This document shows positions 9,688 to 19,114 of a stretch of 64,000 nucleotides of DNA, in pieces (position 1 is the first letter of the stretch; every line of letters begins with the position of its first letter). The notes under the pieces were generated by a model, which worked only from the letters and a program-made list of their open reading frames with translations, had not been told where the DNA came from and made no database searches. Source of the stretch: Isoetes taiwanensis (Eukaryota; Streptophyta; Lycopodiopsida; Isoetales; Isoetaceae); contig JAJEKV010000138.1 in assembly GCA_021234155.1 (NCBI GenBank), positions 248,001 through 312,000 on the forward strand, read 5' to 3'. Position numbers and translations under genes: made by a program.

Positions 9688-9734
9688 CTCAGGTCTCTTT
9701 CATCCTGGCCTGGAGCGTGATCCTCTTGAATGGT

Positions 9735-9896
9735 TGCCAAATCGCCATTTGGATGCCATCTGGACCTATAATTTGTACCTCCATTCCTTTGGGTGGCACA
9801 TGCCATGCAAACCCATTTGGGTATTCAGAGCATGTGCCACCCAGAGGAATAGAGTACAGATTATAGGTCCAGATAGCATTCAAAGCCCAATTTGGC
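9735..9896. repeat. Foldback 6 of 7 (type B, second copy)
   Basis: It is nearly identical to 9190-9350. The outer pair is GCCAAATCG/CCAATTTGGC and the inner pair GGGTGGCACATGC/GCATGTGCCACCC. The order A-B-(foldback 4)-A-B shows that the cluster grew partly by duplication of an A+B unit. Confidence 0.85.
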
Positions 9897-9918
9897 ATAC
9901 CGAAGTTATTCCCGACTT

Positions 9919-10107
9919 GGGTACCGAAGTACCTTGTGAACCTTCTGATGGATCAGATTCGTCCGGGCTGGTCCGAGGCTGTTTGGCCCCTTCACATGCG
10001 TAGATTACTTCTCATCAGCAAGATTCTGGCGCATGCGAAGAGGCAAGCAACAACGGAGGTCGAGACGGGTCTGATCCAACGAAGGTTTTCAGGGCACTGC
10101 GGTTACT
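9919..10107. repeat. Foldback 7 of 7
   Basis: The left arm (GTACCTTGTGAACCTTCTGA, GGATCAGATTCGTC ... CCTTCACATGCG) pairs with the right arm (CGCATGCGAAGAGG ... GGGTCTGATCC, GAAGGTTTTCAGGGCAC) over about 75 bp, less perfectly than the others. The loop is near TAGATTACTTCTCATCAGC. Confidence 0.7.
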
Positions 10108-10284
10108 CATGAAAGAAACATAGAAAGAAACATAGAAAGAACTATCATACATTAACGAAACATTTGTGACAAAAAATTATAACCAAAAACTTCTTTTTTT
10201 ATTAATAGTGCCAGGGGCGGTTACAATAGTATGAAAATCCTCAAGACCAATTACAGCGGTGAAGATACTCATCACATCATTTTT

Positions 10285-12873
10285 CTAGGCATCGCCTTCT
10301 TCATCAGTTTCATCATTTGCAGTTCCATCCTCTTCTTGCTGGGAACCTAGGTTCAACCTCCGATGACCCTTTCCTTTAGTGAAACGTCCTCGAGGCGATG
10401 TTTTTCCTAGCCCGTTCTCGTTTGTCAAGGTAAAGCGCAAAGGTGAGTCCGTTGGATCACGTAAGCCAGTCACGTCATCAACTGCATTGCTCGAACCTGG
10501 CCTTTCTGTATCAGACTCCTCGGTATCCTCGCTGTCGGCTGATCCGTCTGAGAATATGGCTTGGTCTATATCATCTTCGTCATCAACGAAGGGTAATGCG
10601 TTGAATGTCTTCATCAACATGGCTTGCGGCATTTATTGCAAGCATCTCGCCCTCACCTTGTCTTGAAGCTGTCCTCTTCCACTTGGAAATGCATCCATGA
10701 AAGGAAATCGTAGCTTATCGATTGCGGATGTACCTTTATTACGATTCAATAGCCGCCCAGTTTGAGAAGTTGTATACAAGTTTGTCGCCTTCTTATGTAG
10801 CAAGCGATTGCGGGTGACACTTTGTGTATGTACTTATAGGCACTCCAATTCCTCTCACTTGCACTATTGGAAGATACCAAAGAGAGGATAGTCATTGCAA
10901 TTGCACGCAAGGTGTCATTAACTTGCCCATGGGCTTGCCACCATGCATATGATTCCATATTTGGTTCCTTCTTATGACTCTCCGGTCGTCGTGAAGCTCT
11001 TCATCCGCCCACCTTCCACTCGGGTTACGGTATTGATTAACTTCGGCAATGAAAAGCTTGTAGTCCGGAAATTTGTTGGGATAGAACATTTTGCAACCTT
11101 CTTCAACGACCCCATCACTTCTTTATCTGTATGCTGGTCCATATCGTGGTTGTGTGGGTCTAAGGCATGCGCGGCGCCATGAAGATCACTGTATGACTTC
11201 TTCCATCGTTCATTGAAGTCTCTGAGTAGTGCTGCGCGCTTAGCATTGTCAAATGGCGCATTGGGACCATCACGTTCTAGGAAGGATTGAATGGAGTGCC
11301 AACACCTCCAGACCTTTCCAGTGCTTGCCTTCGAAGAATCAAGGGTTTTGATGGCATGACAAACAGGTTGCATGCACCTCACAACATTTTTTACACCTTT
11401 CCAAAATGTCTCCCGCCCAAGCATTTTCGAGGGCGGCAGCGACTTCTTTGTCGGTGTTTAGCGGCATTTTTCCCCTTTACGCCTTCTTTTCCCAATCAAA
11501 AAACTCTGTATGATTAAAGGTTGAGATAATCCAATCACGACACTTCAGCACTCTTTCAAGACAGATATAATTGGAACCAAACCGAGTTTGCCCAGGATTC
11601 ATGAGTGCTAGGCTCTTCTGACGCAATGACTTGTAAATGGCATAAATTGCCGGCTTCTTTGTGATGAATTTTACAAGCCGACGCGCTTTCTGAATGGGAT
11701 CTTTGAACCACGTGTGCTGTGAGAACCAGTCCTTCAGCAATAGGTTCAGGCAATGGCATTGGCAACTAGTAGCATGCAACCCTGGAAATTGGCCTCCCAG
11801 TAATTGACCCGCTAGCTTGCAATTAGACGCGTTATCCATTACAACTTGAAATATTCTCTTCGGTCCAAAACTCTCTATCACGGCCTTTGTTTTCTGAAAA
11901 AATCCAATCTCCGGTCACTTGGTCAGTTTTGGTTTCTACGGTTTTCAAAAATACTTCACCCCACGGATACACGATCATGAAATTAATAAGATGGTCCTTG
12001 TTTACATTGCTCCAACCATCGGTCACTAATGAAGGCGGCGGCGCTTGGTCCTACGACACAACTTCATCTCCACCCTCTCAACCATTTTTCCATGTATTTC
12101 ATCAACCATCTTATTGTTTGCATGCTTGTATGAAGGCGGTCTAAAAGCGGTCCCTGCTTTGGCAACTTCTTGGAAGGCTTCTTTCATTGCTTTATGCTCG
12201 AATATGTGGAGACGGCCCCCAGTATAGAAATGCCTCTACAACCTTGGTTGTGTCTTCTTCAATTGCTCGATGTTAAGCAATGATCAACCCTCTGTTGCTT
12301 CGATACGTCTTTCCACTATTTCAATTGTCTCTATCATTTCTCTGTTCTCCGTGCTTGTACCTATTGACCCTAGTCCAGCCCTCGTCGGTATCTTTGTCCC
12401 AGCAGGGTGGTATAGTTATCTTCGATGCCTTACGCCCGCCCCCACGCTCTTGAGTATTCGTAACTTCGTCTTTTCTCATATTATTCTTCGTTTTGCGTAT
12501 CCCATCCGGTCGAGACAATCTCGATGGCATCCTTTCGCAAGTCGGCGGATGCGATACAAGTTCGCGACACCGGCGTCTCGTTTCACGTAAGATGTGAGCT
12601 CGAATTCTTGTTCGAGAACCATTTACCGATGTGTATCCACAAAACACACATTCCCTTTCGTTTGCGCCAAACTCTTTCACAAACTCCCATTACGGGCCTC
12701 TTTTTAGACCCCGCAACTCGATCATCGGCGACCATGTGCACGAGTTCGCCGCGTCCCCGCGGCCCGCGGGGCACACGCGGTCCTCGCACCTCTAGAGGTA
12801 GATGCATGACCATTTTGCTGCACCTCGAGGTAGATGCATGACCGGTAGCCACCATTGCTCGGACCGGTGACAA
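10285..12873 (-). pseudogene. hAT transposase (BED finger, DUF659 and hAT C-terminal domain), broken
   Basis: Minus-strand fragments in order give a BED-like zinc finger (ECVFCGYTSVNGSRTRIRAH, near 12650), the central catalytic region with FQVVMDNASNCKLAGQL and CHCLNLLLKDW (11881-11720), and the hAT dimerisation domain (SNSASERNWSAYKYIHK, near 10870). An acidic tail follows (DDEDDIDQ) and a basic end, stopping at 10285. This is the DUF659-type plant hAT transposase, which cuts at the CAGGG ends. The reading needs several frame changes, and some codons have become stops, so it is broken as given. The upstream part before the BED finger (12680-12873) is low in complexity and uncertain. Confidence 0.85.
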
Positions 12874-13214
12874 TGTCTCTTAATCGACTCCTTGATTACC
12901 ACGAACTAAAGGAAGGCGATATATGCAAAGGAGCAAGCTCACAATGCATATGTTACGTCGGCGTTAAATCCGCGCGAAGAATCAAGGGGGTTGACGGGAC
13001 CCTATAGGATATTCTATGGAGGCGGATGCCAACCCAAGGTCGAAAACCGGGGACGGAGTAAACTCACGTTCGATTATCCAACGCAACGTCGGTGTGAAAA
13101 GCGACACCTCAAAGGCAAACCGTTTCCCAAGGAGTATTTTGACTCAACTGGCGGTCAACGTTCGAGGTGAATTCTAGGGCTAATCCGTTTTTCTTAAATA
13201 TACTATTAACGATT
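12874..13214. other. hAT interior between transposase and right subterminal region
   Basis: No gene or repeat is recognised. By position it would hold the transposase promoter and leader (transcription towards lower coordinates), but I see no convincing TATA element. Confidence 0.4.
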
Positions 13215-13770
13215 GCCACAAAACAGGTCAAACAAAGGGCGCGCCAAATATTTTTTGCTTAGTAAATCGGGCAAAAGCAATTTAGAAAAATTTTTCGCGA
13301 CGCGAAAGGAACAAAAACCGCGTGCGCGAAAATATTTTCGCGTGCGTGAAGATTATGTTTGGCGTCGCGAAGTTCAAAATATTTGGCGTCGCGAAAAATT
13401 TTAACGCCGCGTGCGAAAAATTCAGCGTCACAGCGGTGGCGTTGTTTTCGGCGTCGCGAAAAAAAATTGGTTTCGGCGTCTGTAGCTGTAATCTTCAGCG
13501 TGCAGAAATTTTTTCAGCGTGCAGCGGTTTTGTTGCTTTAAGCGTCTGCGAAAATTTTCGACAGCCGGAATTGTTTTTCCTCCCGTATTTTTTGCGTTTT
13601 ATCACGGCAAATTTGTGCCGTATCATTCAATTCATCATTATTAAGGTATAAAGCGCGTGGCGTATTGAACCTATCCCTTGGCGGTTACGAAGGTTTTGGC
13701 GTCTGCGAAAAATTTTTAGCGTCAGCGATATAGTTGTTTTCAGCGTGCGAAAATCTTAAAAGCCGGAATT
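13215..13770. repeat. Right subterminal repeat region and internal right-end copy
   Basis: TTCGCGACGC, GCGTCGCGAA, GCGTCTGCG and TTCAGCGT motifs recur, mirroring 1301-2130. An internal copy of the right end, from GCCGGAATTGTTTTT through GCGTATTGAACCTATCC, lies at about 13560-13672 and is repeated as the true terminus. Confidence 0.7.
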
Positions 13771-13873
13771 GTTTTTTGCCGTATTTTTTGCGTTTTATAC
13801 GGCAAATTTGTGCCGTATCATACAATTCATACGTATTCCGTATAAAACGTACAGCGTATTGAACCTATCCCTG
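13771..13873 (-). repeat. hAT right terminus
   Basis: GTATTTTTTGCGTTTTATACGG is followed by CGTATTGAACCTATCCCTG, the inverted complement of the left 19 bp with one or two mismatches. It is directly followed by GCTGCTTG. Confidence 0.88.
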
Positions 13874-13881
13874 GCTGCTTG
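13874..13881. repeat. Right target-site duplication of the hAT element
   Basis: GCTGCTTG is identical to 1190-1197. In the minus strand it lies within codons reading SVKQ of the kinase-like gene. Confidence 0.92.
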
Positions 13882-14806
13882 ACGCTTCCTATCGACTCGA
13901 TATAGGAGCGCTCACTAGCAAAATCAGCCAAGTAATACACAATATACGCTGCCCCGTGCAAGTCAAAGCCAACCCTTGTAGCCACCATCTCTGAGCCATT
14001 ACCATAATAAAGATCATCGTGCATATATGGATGTCTCGCCCTTTTAATCTCAATTCTTTTCTTACCCTCGCCATCCAAACCCTTGTAATGCCATCGCTTC
14101 ACTTCCACTGTCTTGTCCATCAGCCTAAGTTCACCTCAATCACAAATGCCAATATAAACAGCCTGAGGATCAATGCATCCCTTCTCCTTTCCATACCCAA
14201 AATGAAGCAGCACATTGCTCGGATGCAAGTCCATATGCAAAATACCTTTCTTGATGAAGTTTTTGCAGGCTGCTGCAGAATGACATAGCCAATTTCCCAA
14301 CCCTGGAGGCAACAAATAACTCTTTCCTTCTGCGTTCCTCAAGGCGCATCAAGTTGGTCTCAACTCTGGGGACATCTTTTAACTTTTTAAACGTAAGTTC
14401 AGCAAAAGCATTGCACCCATGGAAAAAGCTTGCCAAAGTACCTCCATCCCAAAAAGGAAAATTTAAGCCCCGCCTCTCTAAGGCGGTAGTGCTACCAATG
14501 CAACATATTATACATCCATGCCTAACCTGCATCCCAGACTCCCTCATGTTTTTCAACATAGCTTTCACTAATTGTCACTAACATATTAGGATCTGTACCT
14601 GGTTGAAAATTATTGTTCTGAAACTTTACGCAAAATGGTTCATCCTTAATAAAACTAGAACCCAAAATATTGCATTTATGCACCGTCCCTACTTTTGCAA
14701 ACCAGGTTGCCTTAGCATCCGCTCTTCTCTGAGCTTCCCACTCCATATCCGTCTCACCAGGACGTTTGGCTCTTATTGTTTGCGCCAACACTTTCTTAAC
14801 AAGATG
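13874..14806 (-). pseudogene. Kinase-like gene, main part, interrupted by the hAT
   Basis: The minus strand reads LVKKVLAQTIRAKRPGETD, then CNILGSSFIKDEPFCVKFQ (the ATP-site lysine), GLGNWLCHSAAACKNF, the catalytic loop ILHMDLHPSNVLLHFG (H-x-D-L-x3-N) and the metal loop region YIGICD. It continues through HPYMHDDLYYGNGSEMVATR to YIESIGSVKQ at the hAT junction. Compared with the copy at 5443-6643 it lacks about 16 codons carrying the glycine-rich loop, and the W of DWG is a TGA stop, so it is dead. Frame changes occur near 14340-14520. After the hAT it resumes at 1197. The kinase fold is clear but the subfamily is unknown to me. Confidence 0.8.
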
Positions 14807-14873
14807 AGGGGGCTAGGGTCCATTCGCACCTACCGTTAAGTTAGGTTAAGTTAAAAAAATTTAACTACCTGAT
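14807..14873. repeat. TTAAGTTA-rich stretch, left part
   Basis: TTAAGTTAGGTTAAGTT and TTTAACTACC motifs occur here and again at 25288-25520 (AGTTAAGTCTCC, CTTAACTTAACC, TTAAGTTAGTAGTTAA). The two parts were contiguous before LINE A inserted. It may be a subterminal-repeat-rich DNA element, but I could not define its ends. Confidence 0.5.
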
Positions 14874-14889
14874 GAAACTTAACTACAAC
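14874..14889. repeat. Left target-site duplication of LINE A
   Basis: GAAACTTAACTACAAC is repeated exactly at 25272-25287, directly after the A-rich 3' tail. Sixteen bases is typical of L1 insertions. Confidence 0.9.
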
Positions 14890-15849
14890 ATGCATTTCCC
14901 GCGGGTATGCCCAAATGAAGGGGAGGTCAAGAACTGGATAACCAAATCCCAGCACATTCCTATTCTGTCTATTCTCAAGCTGGATAAAAAGTCCTATCAA
15001 ATTGTTTGCAGAGATGAGGTCTGTGTTAAACAAATTTTAAGAAGAAAGCTGGACTTCATTAACAATGCTCCTTTTTATATTATGAATTGGTCCCCTTTCT
15101 TCATCCCTGGCTCGGAGAAGGAAATTCAAACGTCTACTTGGCTATCTTTCCCGAATCTCCCTCCGGCCTTTTGGACTCGGTCCCATCTGTATACTCTCTG
15201 TGAACCTTTAGGGGAGGTCCTCGAAATTAATATTCCCCAAACTAACTTCCCTACGGTTTGTATCGCCAAGAAAATAACTTCTGATTGGAAAAAAAAGATA
15301 AAGATCAGAGTCAAGGCTGATGAGTTCATGGACCTCACCATTAATTACTCCAAATGGCCAATTCATGAACCTGCCTGTGACCCAGTGACTGCCCCGAAGC
15401 TTAAGCAGGTATGGGCCCCCAAGGTCAATGCTAAAGATAACTCAGGGGTGGAAGGGAGCAAGGCGGAATCTGTTAAGAGCTTGGAGACCCAGATTACCAC
15501 TAATCAGGGCAACATTGATGAACTTCTACCCAAGGTGGAAATTCACGAAGATATGGTGGTCCTCATCAAGAATGTCAACCTGGCTGTCAGAGTTGACTCA
15601 GGCAAGTTTATATTCTCTATCCCTGATTTTTCTAACCCCGCTCAGAAAGCAGATGATAAGGCTTCACGGACGGAAAATCAGGATATTGGGAACACCCGAC
15701 TCTCAGAAGACAAGGTATGGACAATAGTGAACAGAAAAAAGGGCGGAGGTAAGAAGAAGTTAAGTTTTAGCCCTAGCAGATCTAGTCCAAGAAAATTGAC
15801 CATCCAAGCGGGGTTGGTTTTGAGGGGAAGTATAGGGTTTAATGGATAG
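14890..15849 (+). CDS. LINE A ORF1, DUF4283 nucleic-acid-binding protein (5'-truncated)
   Basis: The open frame reads RVCPNEGEVKNWITKSQHIP, YQIVCRDEVCVKQILRR, WSPFFIPGSEKEIQ, LPPAFWTRSHLYTLCEPLGE and IRVKADEFMDL. This is the DUF4283 domain found in ORF1 of plant L1 elements, which coats the RNA. A lysine- and serine-rich tail (NRKKGGGKKKLSFSPSRSS) ends at TAG 15847-15849. An ATG lies at the very start of the element (14890), but the true N-terminus was probably lost by 5' truncation, since the target duplication abuts mid-domain. The upstream ATG at 14872 belongs to flanking DNA. No CCHC knuckle is visible. ORF2 begins inside its last codons. Confidence 0.85.
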   Translation: MHFPRVCPNEGEVKNWITKSQHIPILSILKLDKKSYQIVCRDEVCVKQILRRKLDFINNAPFYIMNWSPFFIPGSEKEIQTSTWLSFPNLPPAFWTRSHLYTLCEPLGEVLEINIPQTNFPTVCIAKKITSDWKKKIKIRVKADEFMDLTINYSKWPIHEPACDPVTAPKLKQVWAPKVNAKDNSGVEGSKAESVKSLETQITTNQGNIDELLPKVEIHEDMVVLIKNVNLAVRVDSGKFIFSIPDFSNPAQKADDKASRTENQDIGNTRLSEDKVWTIVNRKKGGGKKKLSFSPSRSSPRKLTIQAGLVLRGSIGFNG

Positions 15850-17820
15850 AGACATTAAATGTATTACCTGGAATCTCCAGGGTATTAACAATAACATTAA
15901 AAGGGAAAGATTGAAGGTTTGTCTATCATCTCTCAACCCTGACTTTTTGTTTATTCAGGAGCATAAATTACATGACTCTGATCATGAAAAAACCATTAGT
16001 AAAACTCTTCCTCCTAATTATAGTATTTGGTCTATTCCTGCTAATGATACCTCTGCAGGTATTGCTATTGCTTGGAAGAACTATTTAAATATTTCTGACT
16101 CTTATATGATCAACAGCAGGAATGGAAGGTGGCAGATACTCTTGTGTACCATTTATAGGATTAGACTAGCTTTGATAAATATCTATGCCTTTAACAATCC
16201 CACTGAGAGAGTGGAAGTTTGGACAGGAGTAAAAAATAGTCTGGATAATATTGAGTATGATGAATGTATTCTGGGTGGAGATCTCAACATGGTTACCAAT
16301 AGTTTCATGAGGAACAAGAATTTTAAACCTCTAAGCAGGAAGGAAAAGGAAGCTTGGCTGGAACTTACAAGTTGCCACAACTTAAACTTAGCCAGAACCA
16401 AGTCTGGAGCCTACAGTTGGACTGATAAGAGAATTGATCCCACTTTATGCCTTCATGATAGATATTATCTATCTGAAAATTTGTGGAACCACAGTAACAG
16501 GGTCATTAATTTGGAAGGATACACTCTCTCGGATCACTATCCCCAGCAGTTATGCATCACGGCTACCAATCAGTATAAGAAAAAGAGGAAGACTTATTTC
16601 AAACTTAATACCAGTCTGCTGGATCATGATGAATTTATGGATAGATTACAAGAGGTCCTAGTTAGGTTTCCCAAGCCCACAGGCCAATCGGGATGGATGT
16701 TCTGGTGGATTCAAGTTGCCAAGGCAATCAAGAACTGGCTCAAGGAATGGGGGAAACAGGTACATCGTGATAAACTCTCCTCCTTGCAGAAATTAAGAGA
16801 TAGCCTGCCCAATGCTCCTGAGGAGGAAAAAAATAACATCAGAGTGGAAATTGAGAAGGAAGAGATCAAGATTGCTGAAGGGTGGAGGCTCAAAGCAAAG
16901 ATAAGAGAAATCAAGGATGATGAAAGATGCAGCTCTAAATACTTCTTTGTAAAAGCCAAGGGCAAAATTAAAAAGAACCACATCTTTGAGATAAGGGTGG
17001 GGGATGAAGACATCACAAATGAGGATCAGATTAAAATTGCTGCAGCTAACCACTTCAAGAATATCATGGGTACCAATCAAGATAGCACCCAGGAGAATAT
17101 GAATAGATTCATTAACCTCCAAGCAAAGGTTAATATGGAGGAGAATTCCAGCATTGAGAAGCCTTTCTCCAATGATGAGTTATTTCATATTGCAAAAGAA
17201 ATGGAAAAGGGTAAAAGTCCAGGCCCTGATGGGCTCCCAGTGGAATTTTTTATCAAAACATGGCCAATTTTAGGGGATTGCTTCACTAATTTAGCTAATG
17301 AGTTCAGGATTGTAAAATGCTTGGATGCAAGAATCAACACGAGCTTTATCACGCTCATCCCTAAAACTGATATGCCCACCTCCTTCTCGGATTATAGGCC
17401 TATTTCTCTAACCAATGTGATTTATAAGATTATTTCAGGTACAATTGCCAGAAGGCTTAAGGGTGTGCTGGAGAGAATCATAAGTACTTCCCAAGCTGCC
17501 TACTTAAAGGACAGATTCATCCTTGACAATGTTGTCACAGCTATGTTGGGTCTGAATTGGGCCAAGAATACCAAACAAGATGTTGCTCTTATCAAGCTGG
17601 ATATCACCAAAGCCTTCGACACGGTAAGTTGGGGCTTCTTATTTAAATGTTGCAGGGCATTAGGTTTCTCGGACGCTCATAACTCGGGATTCCGGTGTCA
17701 GATTCAGGTGTTCTTGGGCTTGTTGAAAAGCTTATCGAACGAGCTTTCCGTCGGTGTATGATTTGTATGGTGTTTCCTCTGTTTTAGTCGCCGGAATCCA
17801 CCTGACAGTCCCGGCCCTCT

Positions 17821-18926
17821 ATGGCGACCCCTGACAGCATGCATGCGCTGAAGAAAAGAGCCCGCAATTTGGATACCTCGTCCCCATCAGAGCAGGTATC
17901 ACAGGCTGAGGCAATCAGGGTTGTACAGGAACAGGCCGGTTCCCTCCAGGCTAAGCTGGCAAGCTTGGAGGCATCACGGGACCATCTGCGGGGGCTGCGC
18001 TCGCTCAAGCGGCTTCTCCAGCGAGGAGGCGAATTTCCCTTGTGGAAGTTCGCTCGGGGATTATGATTGCGGGGAGCCCAAAAGGCTAATGACCAGATAA
18101 GAGGGGAGATACAAGCAACAACGCGGCTAGTCCGCGGAGATGGGGCACCGCTTGGATAAGGTCCACCGGCGGTGGATGGAAGACATGGCGCAAGCACGGG
18201 CCGACATGAAGGGGTTCTGCAGCCAGATTGTACAAGTCACAAGCATGGCTGGTCGGATAGATGCTAAGGAAAAGGATGTGGAAGCGGTGCGGGGCAGGCT
18301 CCAATTCCTTGATGAAGCAAAGGCAGACAGGCAGGAGATGTCAGGAAGATGCTTACATATAGAGAACCATATGGCCCACTTCATCGCAAGAGATCACGGG
18401 ACCTCGAATGGAGGTGCAACGAGTCCGGAGTGCACCACAGTCATCTGCACCAGCACCCCCTATACCAGAGGCCGAGGTGGCTCAGGGAATTAGGCGGGTA
18501 CTTCGTGAGGAGCAAGACATCCAGGCACGCCGCCTCAACCTTATTGTGCGGGGATTGCCGGAGGAGCAAGGCGAGGATTTGCCAAGTAAGCTTACCACCC
18601 TGGTACTTGCAAAGCTCCAATTACAGTATTTGGTTATCAAGAGTCCAATCAGGATTGGAGGACCGAGCATGAGACCTCGGCTAGTTAAGTTTGCAGTCTT
18701 GGATTGGGAGGCAAAATCTTTGTTGTTGCACCGCACCAGTCACTTGAAAGGTACGTCCATATACCTGGATCTGGATCTCACGCCACTGCAACAACGGGAA
18801 AGAAGCCAAGAGTTGGTCAAGATAAGAGAGATTCGACAAGCTGGAGGGGCTGCTGGTTTGGTTAATGGCAAGATGAAGGTATATGTGCCTCCTCGTCCGA
18901 CGATTCGCGAGGCGGCATTCCCCTGA
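17821..18926 (+). pseudogene. LINE B ORF1, coiled-coil/RNA-binding protein
   Basis: The ATG at 17821 opens MATPDSMHALKKRARNLDTS, then a heptad-like helix (SEQVSQAEAIRVVQEQAGSL). After frame shifts near 18066 and 18450 it continues with ARRLNLIVRGLPEEQGEDLP, VIKSPIRIGGPSMRPRLVKF and LTPLQQRERSQELVKIREIR. The order coiled coil, RNP-like beta strand (LIVRGLPE) and C-terminal basic domain with a PLQQRER motif is that of the L1 ORF1p (transposase-22-like) family, which trimerises and binds RNA. It stops at 18924-18926. At least two frameshifts make it non-functional as given. Confidence 0.75.
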
Positions 18927-19114
18927 AACAAATTGCGTCGCGAGGGCGAAGCCGGTCCGGGAACATCAGGCGGACGAGGCGAGGAGAGGGCGGATTGAGG
19001 CCTTCCACAAGCTGCGGTGCATCCATCGAGGGGTCCCATCGGCAGGCTGCCGAGTTATTCCAACCCTGGCCGTCCTCCTCGGGCACTCTCGGATGGGTCC
19101 ACGACCCACGGTCG

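Larger units (their letters stand above)
1198..13873 (-). mobile_element. 12.7-kb hAT transposon carrying captured genes, a Helitron and a foldback array
   Basis: The element starts CAGGGATAGGTTCTATACG and ends with the near-complement CGTATTGAACCTATCCCTG, between perfect 8-bp duplications GCTGCTTG. CAGGG...CCCTG ends and 8-bp duplications are diagnostic of the hAT superfamily, and a decayed DUF659/hAT transposase lies inside on the minus strand (10285-12873). At 12,676 bp it is far longer than usual for hATs. The excess is a Helitron (3622-5442), a kinase-family copy (5443-6643), a RING-H2-like fragment (about 7950-8267) and seven foldbacks (8559-10107). With its transposase broken, this copy is probably not autonomous, although some lesions may be sequencing errors. 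Confidence 0.92.

Noticed and set aside
9038-9898. Frames of 69-125 codons with repeated WHMPCKPIW-like text
   Set aside because: They are translations of the foldback arms, which is why similar peptides appear on both strands.
1674-13672. A separate, nested inner hAT bounded by the internal end copies
   Set aside because: No matching 8-bp duplication flanks the inner ends, and they lack clean CAGGG/CCCTG termini, so I treat them as duplicated ends of one element.
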